This document shows, piece by piece, positions 36,794-44,736 of a stretch of DNA of 64,000 nucleotides (its first letter is position 1; each line of letters starts with the position of its first letter). A program made the position numbers and the translations under genes. A model generated the notes under the pieces. It did no database searches. It saw nothing but the letters and a program-made list of their open reading frames with translations, and was not told where the DNA came from. Source of the stretch: Amycolatopsis acididurans (GTDB lineage: Bacteria; Actinomycetota; Actinomycetes; Mycobacteriales; Pseudonocardiaceae); the NCBI RefSeq assembly GCF_012328925.1, contig NZ_JAAXLS010000006.1:209613-273612 (forward strand), given 5' to 3'.

Positions 36794-38293
36794 GTGACAG
36801 CGGTAGCGGATCTGACCGTCGGGCAGCAGGCGCGGGACTTCGTGTCCGGCACCAAGAACATGCTGATCGGCGGGCACTGGGTGACCTCGGCCTCGGGCCG
36901 GACGTTTCCCACCTTCGACCCCGCCACGGGGGAGAAGATCACCGACGTGGCGCACGGCGGCGCCGAGGACATCGACCGCGCGGTGGCCGCCGCGCGGCGG
37001 GCGTTCGAGGACGGGCCGTGGGCGCGCACGACGCCGTCGGAGCGGCAACGGCTGATCTGGCGCGTCGGCGATCTGCTCCTGGCGCGGGCCGAGCAGTTCG
37101 CGCAGCTGGAAGCCATCGACAACGGCAAGTCGGTCGCGGTCGCGCAGGGCGTGGACGTCGCGTGGGCCGCCGACATCTTCCACTACTACGCCGGCTGGGC
37201 CACCAAGATCGAGGGCCGCACGATCACGCCGTCCGTGCCGTGGATCCCCGGCAGCCAGTGGCACGCCTACACGTTGCGCGAACCGGTCGGGGTGTGCGGG
37301 CAGATCATCCCGTGGAACTTCCCGCTGGTGATGGCCGCGTTCAAGCTCGCGCCCGCGCTGGCCGCCGGCAACACGGTGGTGCTCAAGCCCGCCGAGCAGA
37401 CCCCGCTGACCGCGTTGCTGCTCGGGGAACTGTTCTGCGAGGCCGGTTTCCCCGACGGCGTGGTCAACGTCGTCACCGGTTTCGGCGACGCCGGTGCGGC
37501 CCTCGCCGCGCACGACGACGTGGACAAGATCGCGTTCACCGGCTCCACCGAGGTCGGCAAGAAGATCGTCGACGCGGCCAAGGGCAACCTGAAGAAGGTG
37601 TCGCTGGAGCTGGGCGGCAAGAGTCCCAACGTGGTCTTCGCCGACGCCGATCTCGACGCCGCGATCCCCGGCTCGGCCAACGCCTGGCTGTTCAACCACG
37701 GCCAGTGCTGCGTCGCGGGCACGCGCCTGTTCGTCGAGGACCGCGTCTTCGACGAGTTCACCCAGGGCGTCGCGGAGTTCGCGAGCAAGGTCAAGATCGG
37801 GCCCGGGCTCGACCCGGCCACGCAGCTCGGACCGCTGGTGTCACAGGAGCAGCTGGACCGCGTCACGAGCTATCTCACCCAGGGTCTGGCCGACGGTGCT
37901 CGCGCGCTGACCGGCGGAAAGCGTTACGGCGACTCGGGTTTCTATGTCGAGCCGACCGTGCTGGTCGACGTGCACGACGGGATGAGCGTCGTGCGCGAGG
38001 AGATCTTCGGCCCCGTCGTCGCGGCGATCCCGTTCTCCGCCGAGGAAGGCGTGTCGATCGCGGCCAACGACAGCGAATACGGTCTCGCGGCCGGCATCTG
38101 GACGCAGGACATCTCCAAGGCGCACCGCGTCGCGAAGCAGATCAAGGCCGGCAGTGTCTGGATCAACTGCTACAACGGCTTCGACTCGGCCATCCCGTTC
38201 GGCGGCTACAAGCAGTCCGGCTGGGGCCGCGAACTCGGCGCCGAAGCCATCGACCTCTACACCCAGACCAAAGCCGTCAACGTCGCGCTCTGA
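36794..38293 (+). CDS. NAD-dependent aldehyde dehydrogenase
   Basis: The 499-residue ALDH superfamily enzyme oxidises an aldehyde to a carboxylate. Key motifs are IIPWNFPLVMAAFKLAPALA, the NAD-binding FTGSTEVGK, the general base glutamate in LELGGKSPN and the catalytic cysteine in FNHGQCCVAGTR (C305/C306, the second being the usual nucleophile). It ends with PFGGYKQSGWGRELG. GTG 36794 follows a strong AAGGAGG with 5-base spacing, which overrides the ATG upstream. The alcohol dehydrogenase starts 11 bases after its stop, so alcohol to aldehyde to acid is the likely path. Confidence 0.93.
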   Translation: MTAVADLTVGQQARDFVSGTKNMLIGGHWVTSASGRTFPTFDPATGEKITDVAHGGAEDIDRAVAAARRAFEDGPWARTTPSERQRLIWRVGDLLLARAEQFAQLEAIDNGKSVAVAQGVDVAWAADIFHYYAGWATKIEGRTITPSVPWIPGSQWHAYTLREPVGVCGQIIPWNFPLVMAAFKLAPALAAGNTVVLKPAEQTPLTALLLGELFCEAGFPDGVVNVVTGFGDAGAALAAHDDVDKIAFTGSTEVGKKIVDAAKGNLKKVSLELGGKSPNVVFADADLDAAIPGSANAWLFNHGQCCVAGTRLFVEDRVFDEFTQGVAEFASKVKIGPGLDPATQLGPLVSQEQLDRVTSYLTQGLADGARALTGGKRYGDSGFYVEPTVLVDVHDGMSVVREEIFGPVVAAIPFSAEEGVSIAANDSEYGLAAGIWTQDISKAHRVAKQIKAGSVWINCYNGFDSAIPFGGYKQSGWGRELGAEAIDLYTQTKAVNVAL

Positions 38294-38304
38294 AGGGAAA
38301 ACCC

Positions 38305-39417
38305 ATGAAGGTCAAAGCAGCCGTACTCACCGATTTCAAGAAGCCCTTCGAGATCACCGAACTCGACCTGGACGGGCCGCGCGAGGGCGAGGTCCTGATC
38401 CGCTATGTCGCGGCCGGGCTGTGCCATTCGGACCTGCACCTGACCGACGGCGACCTGCCGCCGCGGTTCCCGATCGTCGGCGGGCACGAGGGTGCCGGCA
38501 TCATCGAGGAGGTCGGGCCCGGCGTCACCAAGGTCAAGCCCGGCGACCACGTGGTGTGCAGCTTCATCCCGAACTGCGGCACGTGCCGGTACTGCGCCAC
38601 CGGGCACCAGAGCCTGTGCGACATGGGTGCCACGATCCTGGAGGGCAGCTTCCCGGACGGCAGCTTCCGGTTCCACAGTGGAGGAACCGACTACGGGCAG
38701 ATGTGCATGCTCGGCACTTTCGCCGAATACTCTACGATCTCGCAACACTCGGTGGTCAAAGTGGACGAGAACCTGCCGCTGGAGTCGGCGGTGCTCGTCG
38801 GCTGCGGCGTGCCGACCGGATGGGGCACGGCGGTGTACGCCGGTGACGTACGTGCCGGGGAAACCGTTGTGGTGTACGGGATCGGCGGTATCGGCATCAA
38901 CTCGGTGCAGGGTGCCGCGCACGCCGGCGCGAAGAACGTGATCGTGGTGGATCCGCTGGCGTTCAAACGGGACACGGCGATGAAACTCGGCGCCACGCAC
39001 GCCTTCGCGACCGCCGAGGAAGCGCAGGCGGCGCTCGTGGACCTCACCCGCGGCCAGGGTGCGGACAAGGCGCTCGTGACGGTCGGCGTGGTGGACGAGA
39101 CCGTGATCTCGGCGGCGTTCGACGCGGTCGGCAAGGGCGGCATGGTCGTCGTGACCGGTCTCGCGGACCCGGCGAAGGCGACGATCCACGTGTCCGGCGC
39201 CGTGCTGACCCTATACGAAAAGACCATCAAGGGCAGCCTGTTCGGCTCCGGCAACCCGCAGCGCGACATCCTCAAGATGCTCGACCTCTACCAGGCGGGC
39301 ACCCTGAAGCTGGACGAGCTGGTGACGAACACCTACCGCCTCGAGGACGTCAACCAGGGCTACCAGGACCTGGTCGAGGGCAAGAACATCCGCGGAGTCG
39401 TCGTCCACGGCTCCTGA
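38305..39417 (+). CDS. Zinc alcohol dehydrogenase, NDMA-dependent type
   Basis: The 370-residue MDR alcohol dehydrogenase binds catalytic zinc with C40 (GLCHSD), H61 and E62 (GGHEGAG) and structural zinc with C91, C94, C97 and C105. The cofactor fold is VVVYGIGGIGINSVQGAAHAGA. The sequences SFIPNCGTC, GTFAEYSTISQHSVVKVDENLP and FGSGNPQRDILKML resemble the NDMA-dependent alcohol dehydrogenase group (TIGR03989 as I remember it), enzymes with tightly bound nicotinamide cofactor that are often tied to mycofactocin. No mycofactocin genes are in the window. It forms an operon with the aldehyde dehydrogenase. Confidence 0.85.
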   Translation: MKVKAAVLTDFKKPFEITELDLDGPREGEVLIRYVAAGLCHSDLHLTDGDLPPRFPIVGGHEGAGIIEEVGPGVTKVKPGDHVVCSFIPNCGTCRYCATGHQSLCDMGATILEGSFPDGSFRFHSGGTDYGQMCMLGTFAEYSTISQHSVVKVDENLPLESAVLVGCGVPTGWGTAVYAGDVRAGETVVVYGIGGIGINSVQGAAHAGAKNVIVVDPLAFKRDTAMKLGATHAFATAEEAQAALVDLTRGQGADKALVTVGVVDETVISAAFDAVGKGGMVVVTGLADPAKATIHVSGAVLTLYEKTIKGSLFGSGNPQRDILKMLDLYQAGTLKLDELVTNTYRLEDVNQGYQDLVEGKNIRGVVVHGS

Positions 39418-39426
39418 CAGCGGTCG

Positions 39427-39468
39427 TCCTGCGCGCTCAGGTCCCTCAGGCGGCCTGGGCGCGCAGGA
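39427..39468. terminator. Bidirectional terminator between convergent genes
   Basis: TCCTGCGCGC (39427-39436) and GCGCGCAGGA (39459-39468) form a perfect 10 bp stem with a 22-base loop, between the alcohol dehydrogenase stop and the end of the peroxiredoxin gene, whose last codons form the right arm. Confidence 0.5.
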
Positions 39469-39901
39469 TTTCCAGGGCCTTGTCGGCGTGCACGGCCATG
39501 CGCACCTCGCTCTTGATGACTTCCAGCACGCGCCGGTCGGTGCCGATCACGAACGTCTGGCGGCGCGTCAGCAGCGGGCCGAACTTGCGCCGCACCCCGA
39601 ACTGCTTGGCGACCTCGCCGTCGGGGTCGGACAGCAGCGGGTAGTCGAAGCCGTGCTTGGCCGAAAACTCCTGCTGCTTGCTCACGTCGTCGGGGCTGAT
39701 GCCGAGGCGTTGCGCGCCGACCTCGGCGAACTCCTTGGCCAGATCCCGGAAATGGCAGCTTTCCGCGGTGCAGCCCGCCGTCATCGCGGCCGGGTAGAAG
39801 AACAGCACCACCGGGCCCGAGGCGAGAAACTCCGACAGCGAACGCTTCTCGCCCTTGTCGTCGAGCAGCGTGAAGTCCGGAGCGAGATCTCCCTTGTCCA
39901 T
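39446..39901 (-). CDS. bcp: Thioredoxin-dependent peroxiredoxin, Bcp/PrxQ type
   Basis: The 151-residue peroxiredoxin reduces hydroperoxides. The peroxidatic cysteine is C44 and the resolving cysteine C49 (TAGCTAESCHF), five residues apart as in PrxQ. The PxxxT/C loop reads YPAAMTAGC, so the usual threonine is replaced by alanine/methionine in the -3/-4 positions, with T41 three residues before the cysteine. The length is normal. It lies 8 bases downstream of the PAS-GGDEF-EAL gene, same strand, so the two may share a transcript. Confidence 0.92.
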   Translation of the reverse strand: MDKGDLAPDFTLLDDKGEKRSLSEFLASGPVVLFFYPAAMTAGCTAESCHFRDLAKEFAEVGAQRLGISPDDVSKQQEFSAKHGFDYPLLSDPDGEVAKQFGVRRKFGPLLTRRQTFVIGTDRRVLEVIKSEVRMAVHADKALEILRAQAA

Positions 39902-39909
39902 GACCGACC

Positions 39910-41760
39910 CTATCCCTTCAGGCGCTCGATGAGCTCGTCGACTTCGTCGTCGGTGGCGGATTCGAGGACGAACGGGCCCCGGCCGGCGATCACCCCGTAC
40001 GCGCGCAGCCGCTCCGCGTGCCGCTCGTCGCGCACGCCCTGCGCGCCGATCCGCAGGTCCAGCTCCCGCGCCCGTGTGATCAGCTGCTCCAGATGCCGCA
40101 CGGCGGCCGGGTCGGGCTCGTCCTCGGCGAGCGCCTCGACGACCGATCCGGCCAGCATCACGACGCGCACCGCGAGATCGTGCTGAGGGATCAGCTCCAG
40201 ATCCGCGGAGCCGGTGACCGTCAGGACCATCTTCGCGCCGAGATCCGACAGCACGGACAACGATTCCAGCACCTCACCGCGTGGATCGGTGATCGAACGC
40301 GGATCGGTGCACAGCCGCAGCGCCGACGCCGGCAGTTCGTGCTTGTCGAGCTGTTCCTTGATCAGGCGCACCAGGTCCGGGTCGATCGCGAGCCTGCCGG
40401 GCAGGCTGATGCACACGTCCGGCGCCGCCCCGCCGTACCGCTCGTGCCACCGTGCGGCCGCGGCGAGCGATTCGGTGAGCAGCCACTTGCCGAGCGGGAT
40501 CGTCATCCCGGTGGTCTCGGCGAGCGGGAAGAAGTCTTCGGCTTCGAGCTCGCCCTGTTCCCGGTGGTTCCACCGCAGCCCCGCGTTGACGGCGGCGATC
40601 CCGCCCGCCGCGCCCAGCTCCACCGTCGGGTGGTAGACGAGCGTGAACTCGCCGTGCTCCAGGGCGCCCGCGATCTCCGCGCCCAGCCGGTACCGTGCCC
40701 GGTCCCGCGCGTCGAGTTCGGGATCGAAGAGCATCCACTGCGCCTTGCCCGCTTCCTTCGCGCGGTGCAGGGCGATCTCGGCGGCTCGTTGCAGGTCTTC
40801 CGGGCCACCCTCGGCCGCGTCGCGGACGACGATGCCGACGCTGGCGCTCACGCCGACCCCGTGGTCGTCGAAATAGATGGGCTCGGCGAGATCTTCGAGC
40901 GCCCGTTCGACGAGCGCGATGACCTCGCCCGCGGACAGCTGCCCGCGCAACAGGATCGCGAACCCGTCGCCGGACAGCCGTGCGACGAGCGCTTCGTGCG
41001 TGGTGAAGACGTCACGCAGCTTGCGGGCGATCTCGCGCAGGATCTTGTCGCCGATGCCGGCGCCGAGTCCGTCGTTGATGACCTTGAAGCCGTCGATGTC
41101 GAGGTAGATGAGCGCGATCTTGCCGTGCGAGGTGGGCCTGAGCGCGTTCTCGAGCATCGTGTGGAAGCGCGAGGAGTTGGACAGGCCGGTGAGCGGATCG
41201 TGCACGCTCTGGTGCCGCAGCGTTTCCTGCAGTTCATGGACCTCGTTGGCGTCCATCACCATCAGCACGGGGAAGGTCACGCCGGGGGTGTCGCCGGGCA
41301 GCGCGGCCAGCGTGATGTCGGCGTAGACGGGCGCGTCGTCGGCGTGCGCGAGCTGCACCCGCTGGCGGTAGGGCTCGCCGTCGGAGTCCTCCAAGTCGTC
41401 GAGACCGCTACGCAGCCGCGAGGCGTCCCGGTCGGAGAAGCAGAGGTCGGTGAGCTTGCGGCCGCGCAGATCGTCGGGCTTGTGGCCGAGGAACGAACCG
41501 AGCGCGCTGTTCGCCTCGACGATCACGCCGTCGGGACCGGCCAGCGCGATGCCGACCGGGGAAGTGGCGTAGAGCGCCGTGAAGCGGCGGACCGCGGCCT
41601 CACGAGTGGCCTCCGCCTTGGCTACGGCATCGTGGACGACACCGGTCAGCATCTCCTCGAGCCGCTGGGAGGGAAGCGATACCCCATCCGTGTTGGCCAG
41701 CCTCGCCGCCCACCGCTGGACGACGTCCGCCAACCCTGGCGCTGCACCAGGCTCCGGCAC
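39910..41760 (-). CDS. PAS-GGDEF-EAL protein with degenerate catalytic motifs
   Basis: The 616-residue protein has an N-terminal helical part, a PAS domain (~residues 60-180), GGDEF (~190-345) and EAL (~355-610). The GGDEF signature reads S263-G264-D265-G266-F267 instead of GGDEF, and the EAL motif reads AVNAGLRW where EALLRW is expected; downstream metal-ligand motifs (ISLPGR, LTVTGS, GAQGV) are also changed. It is unlikely to make or break c-di-GMP and may bind it or act as a scaffold. The sequence has no membrane segment. GTG 41760 follows AGAGGTGA. Confidence 0.85.
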   Translation of the reverse strand: MPEPGAAPGLADVVQRWAARLANTDGVSLPSQRLEEMLTGVVHDAVAKAEATREAAVRRFTALYATSPVGIALAGPDGVIVEANSALGSFLGHKPDDLRGRKLTDLCFSDRDASRLRSGLDDLEDSDGEPYRQRVQLAHADDAPVYADITLAALPGDTPGVTFPVLMVMDANEVHELQETLRHQSVHDPLTGLSNSSRFHTMLENALRPTSHGKIALIYLDIDGFKVINDGLGAGIGDKILREIARKLRDVFTTHEALVARLSGDGFAILLRGQLSAGEVIALVERALEDLAEPIYFDDHGVGVSASVGIVVRDAAEGGPEDLQRAAEIALHRAKEAGKAQWMLFDPELDARDRARYRLGAEIAGALEHGEFTLVYHPTVELGAAGGIAAVNAGLRWNHREQGELEAEDFFPLAETTGMTIPLGKWLLTESLAAAARWHERYGGAAPDVCISLPGRLAIDPDLVRLIKEQLDKHELPASALRLCTDPRSITDPRGEVLESLSVLSDLGAKMVLTVTGSADLELIPQHDLAVRVVMLAGSVVEALAEDEPDPAAVRHLEQLITRARELDLRIGAQGVRDERHAERLRAYGVIAGRGPFVLESATDDEVDELIERLKG

Positions 41761-41917
41761 ACTTCACCTCTTACTCGACGAACAAAGGGCAGCTCAGCCG
41801 GGTGCGGGTCGCACACAACCCGTGCCCGGCCGATGCCGACCCGGAGTCATGTCACGCCACCACTTCGGCAACTGCACTGTCTACCGGCTGAACGAGTGAT
41901 GATCAGTGTAGATGCGG

Positions 41918-43372
41918 TCACTTTTCGTATTTGTTTTGGCTGCCGCGGCGTGTCGCGGTGAGGCGCACAGGTAGCCCGTCCACGGGAACCGGCAGTGACA
42001 CGTAGTCCCAGCGCAGGCGGTAGTTCGCGGGCACCGTCCACCGGTAGGCACGCAGCATCTCGTGCAGTACGGCCTTGACCTCGTAGGTGCCGAAGTGCAG
42101 TCCGATGCACTTGTGCGCACCGCCGCCGAACGGCATCCAGGCGAACCGGTGCGACTTGTCCTCGCGACGGCCTTCGGCGAACCGCTCGGGGTCGAAGGCA
42201 TGCGGGTCGGTCCAGTGCTCCGGCGAGAAGTGGTTCGTGCTGGGGCTGATGCTGACCATCGTGCCCGCCGGGATGTAGTGGCCGAGCACCTCGACGTCCT
42301 TGACCGCCTTGCGGGGCAGGGACGGGACCGGGGCGGTCAGGCGCAGCGCCTCCTTCATCACCAGGTCCAGGGTGGTGAGCTGGTCGAGCGCGGCGAGGTC
42401 GGGCAGGTCGTCGCCGAGTGCGAGCGACTCCTCGCGGGCGCGTTCCTGCCACTCCGGATGCTTGGCGAGGTGGTAGGCGACGGCGGTGCTGGTGATGGTC
42501 GTCGTGTCGTGCGCGGCCATCATCAGGAAGATCATGTGGTTGATGACGTCTTCGTCGCTGAACTGCTCGCCGTCGTCGCCGGTGGCGTGGCAGAGCGCGG
42601 AGAACAGGTCGACCCCGTTCGCGCGGCGCTTGGCGGGCAGGTTTTCGGCGAAGTAGCGCTCGAGGAGCTTGCGGCCGTGCAGCCCGGCCGCCCAGCGCCC
42701 GCCCGGCACCGGGAACCGCACGAGCGCGGTCGCGGCGCGTACCGAGTCCACGAAGGCGCGGTTGATCTTGGCGGCGTCGCGGTCCGGCGGCATGTCCATG
42801 AACACGCGGGTCGCGACGTCGAGGGTCAGCCGCTTGAGGGCCCAGTAGAGCCGGGGCCGGGACTGGGCGCCCCAGGCCGCGACGCCGTCGCGCAGTACCG
42901 GGCCGAACTGGCGGGCGTATCCGGCGAGGCGGTCGCGGGTGAAGGCCTCCTGCATGATGCGGCGGTGCAGGAGGTGCTCCTCGAAGTCGAGCAGCATCAG
43001 CCCGCGGTGGAAGAAGCGTTCGATGAAGAATTTCCAGCCCTCCTGCGAGAAGGCCTTGTCCTTGTTCTGCAGGCCGATCTGCGTCGCCTCGGGCCCGCCC
43101 AGCACCGCGATCTTCTGGCCGAACGCGCCCATCCACGACACCGGTCCGTAGGTCTCGAACCGGTGGATCGCGAACTCGTAGCCGAAGCGCATCGATTCGA
43201 GGGAGTGCCCGACGACGGGTGCGCCGGCGTCGCCGAGGACCGGTGCGAGACCGCTGCCCGGTGGCGGGGAGGCGAGTTCCCGGACCGGCCACCGCTGCTT
43301 GAGCAGCCGGCGATCGAGCGCCCGTGGCAGCGGAATGGACGTCAAGGGCGGTACCCGTTCGCGGCTGACCAC
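41918..43372 (-). CDS. Cytochrome P450
   Basis: This 484-residue heme monooxygenase has the heme loop FGGGAHKCIG with the thiolate ligand C422, the I-helix oxygen-activation motif MAAHDTTT and the ExxR motif EALR. There is no N-terminal membrane anchor, so it is soluble. The N-terminus (PGSGLAPVLGDAGAPVVGHSLE) and PERWDDP-like segment (PHAFDPERFAEGRREDKSHRFAWMPFGGG) resemble the CYP51/CYP120-like group rather than macrolide oxidases. GTG 43372 follows GAGGAGG. No ferredoxin is adjacent. Upstream lie inverted repeats and a tandem repeat array. The substrate is unknown. Confidence 0.92.
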   Translation of the reverse strand: MVSRERVPPLTSIPLPRALDRRLLKQRWPVRELASPPPGSGLAPVLGDAGAPVVGHSLESMRFGYEFAIHRFETYGPVSWMGAFGQKIAVLGGPEATQIGLQNKDKAFSQEGWKFFIERFFHRGLMLLDFEEHLLHRRIMQEAFTRDRLAGYARQFGPVLRDGVAAWGAQSRPRLYWALKRLTLDVATRVFMDMPPDRDAAKINRAFVDSVRAATALVRFPVPGGRWAAGLHGRKLLERYFAENLPAKRRANGVDLFSALCHATGDDGEQFSDEDVINHMIFLMMAAHDTTTITSTAVAYHLAKHPEWQERAREESLALGDDLPDLAALDQLTTLDLVMKEALRLTAPVPSLPRKAVKDVEVLGHYIPAGTMVSISPSTNHFSPEHWTDPHAFDPERFAEGRREDKSHRFAWMPFGGGAHKCIGLHFGTYEVKAVLHEMLRAYRWTVPANYRLRWDYVSLPVPVDGLPVRLTATRRGSQNKYEK

Positions 43373-43406
43373 TTCATGCCTCCTCGCACGCTTTGGCTAC
43401 TCCCCA

Positions 43407-43450
43407 GTACCTTCCCGCATCGACCAGCCGCGCGGCAAGGGGGAAGGTAC
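43407..43450. promoter_or_regulatory. Long-spaced inverted repeat upstream of the P450 gene
   Basis: GTACCTTCCC (43407-43416) and GGGAAGGTAC (43441-43450) are perfect 10 bp inverted copies separated by 24 bases, 35-78 bases upstream of the P450 start. They are candidate operators or stem arms in the P450 leader. Confidence 0.45.
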
Positions 43451-43461
43451 GGAAACGTACC
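43446..43461. promoter_or_regulatory. Second inverted repeat upstream of the P450 gene
   Basis: GGTACG-GAAA-CGTACC is a perfect 6 bp inverted repeat that shares GGTAC with the right arm of the long-spaced repeat, so three GGTAC/GTACC half-sites are clustered within 55 bases. Confidence 0.45.
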
Positions 43462-43500
43462 GGCCCGGCTTGGGTGTGACATGCAGGGGTTGGGGTGCAC

Positions 43501-43815
43501 GGAATTCCCGGCTCGGGTGCCCGGACGGCTGGGCTCGGGCGCAGGGAATCCTGGACTCGGGCGCAGGGAATCCCGGACTCGGGCGCAGGGAATCCCGGAC
43601 TCGGCCGCGCGGACGCCTCGACTCGGCCGCAGGGAACTCCGGACTCGCGGACCGCCGGACTTGCGCGCACGGAACTCCGGACTCGGGCGCGCGGAACGCC
43701 CGACTCGGGCGCGCGGACGCCTCGACTCGGCCGCAGGGAACTCCGGACTCGCGGACCGCCGGACTCGCGGGCACGGAACGCCCGACTCGGGCGCGCGGAA
43801 CGCCCGACTCGCGGG
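43501..43815. repeat. 22 bp tandem repeat array, 15 units
   Basis: Fifteen head-to-tail units fill 315 bases. Thirteen keep a 22 bp frame (the last is cut short to 19 bases); two (starting at 43633 and 43737) have lost the same 6 bases and are 16 bp long. Units begin GGA(A/C), have a variable centre and the core GACTCGGGCGC or GACTCGGCCGC. A higher-order repeat of about 104 bp is visible: units starting at 43611, 43633 and 43649 recur almost unchanged at 43715, 43737 and 43753. The array starts 129 bases upstream of the P450 start and ends 2 bases from the enoyl-CoA hydratase stop. There are no unique spacers, so it is not a CRISPR array. Confidence 0.9.
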
Positions 43816-43817
43816 GG

Positions 43818-44645
43818 TCAGGGGTGCCAGGGGAGGTAGCCCGGGAGGTCGTTGTTGACCTTCAGGGTGAACTCCGGTGGGCGCTTTTCGAAGAAGGACG
43901 CGATGCCTTCCACCGCGTCGGCGTGTTGCGGGAGTCCGGCGATGAGCTTCGAGTCCAGTTCGTGCACCGGGAACGGCGACTCGGCGGCCGACATGCGATA
44001 CAGCAGCTGGCGGGTGATCGCCACCGACACCGGCGCCGTGTTGGCGATCAGGTCGCGGGCGAGTTCGTAGGCCTTGTCCAGTACCTCGTCCGGCTCGTAC
44101 ACCGCGTGCACGAGGCCGGCCTCCATCGCCTCGTCCGCGCCGAAAACCCGGCCGCTGAGCAGCCAGTCGGCCGCTTTGCCCATGCCGACGAGCCGGGGGA
44201 GATACCACGCGGAGCCGCCTTCGGGGAAGATGCCGCGGCGCACGAAGACGAAACCGAACTTCGTGTCGCTGCCCGCGAGGCGGTAGTCCGCGGCGAGCGT
44301 GATCGTGATGCCCGCACCGACGGCCGCACCGCGCATCGCGACGATCACCGGCTTGTTCATCGTGTAGATCCGTTTCGAGCAGCGGCCGGCCGGTTCCTGC
44401 CATGGCCCCTGCGACGCCCCGAAGTCGAAGCCGCCCGCCGAGAGGTCCGCGCCGACGCAGAACTTGTCGCCCGCGCCGGTGAGCACGGCGACCCGCACGT
44501 CCTCGTCCTTGTCCGCCCGGTCGAACGCGTCGGCCAGCTCGTCGGACATCGTCACCGTGTAGCCGTTGCGGGCCTGCGGGCGGTTCAGCGTGATGGTCGC
44601 GATGCGGTCGGCCACCGCATAGGTGATCTCGGAGTACTCGGTCAC
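43818..44645 (-). CDS. Enoyl-CoA hydratase/isomerase family protein
   Basis: The 275-residue crotonase-fold protein has both oxyanion-hole regions (KFCVGADLSAGG and VIVAMRGAAVGAGITITLAADYR) and the catalytic glutamate in GIFPEGGSAWYLPRLVG. It hydrates or isomerises an enoyl-CoA in beta-oxidation. It is divergent from the acyl-CoA operon at 44737 with a shared palindromic operator between them, so it is likely co-regulated. The GTG start follows GGGAGA. Its 3' end directly borders the 22 bp repeat array. Confidence 0.9.
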   Translation of the reverse strand: MTEYSEITYAVADRIATITLNRPQARNGYTVTMSDELADAFDRADKDEDVRVAVLTGAGDKFCVGADLSAGGFDFGASQGPWQEPAGRCSKRIYTMNKPVIVAMRGAAVGAGITITLAADYRLAGSDTKFGFVFVRRGIFPEGGSAWYLPRLVGMGKAADWLLSGRVFGADEAMEAGLVHAVYEPDEVLDKAYELARDLIANTAPVSVAITRQLLYRMSAAESPFPVHELDSKLIAGLPQHADAVEGIASFFEKRPPEFTLKVNNDLPGYLPWHP

Positions 44646-44668
44646 GTCTCTCCCTAGTTCGGCAAAAC

Positions 44669-44686
44669 AATCAAGCGTGCTTGATT
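44669..44686. promoter_or_regulatory. Perfect 18 bp palindromic operator
   Basis: AATCAAGC-GT-GCTTGATT is a perfect inverted repeat between the divergent enoyl-CoA hydratase (start 44645) and the operon at 44737. CAAGC/GCTTG half-sites are typical of TetR regulators of acyl-CoA catabolism. The TetR encoded at the end of the operon (53803) is the obvious candidate. Confidence 0.65.
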
Positions 44687-44736
44687 TTTCTTACCGGTAC
44701 TGACACCCTCGCATCAAGCGCGAGGAGGCGACTGCT

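Noticed and set aside
43501..43815. CRISPR array
   Set aside because: Repeats are directly adjacent without unique spacers and no cas gene is nearby.
43342..44670. 442-residue minus-strand frame through the 22 bp repeats
   Set aside because: The repeat gives Arg/Pro/Ser-rich peptides in several frames because 22 is not a multiple of 3; no ribosome binding site or family similarity. The true gene in the upstream part is the enoyl-CoA hydratase.
44669..44686. KstR2 operator (cholesterol ring catabolism)
   Set aside because: The CAAG and CTTG half-sites are separated by four bases, not two as in the KstR2 consensus I remember, and no ring-degradation genes are present.
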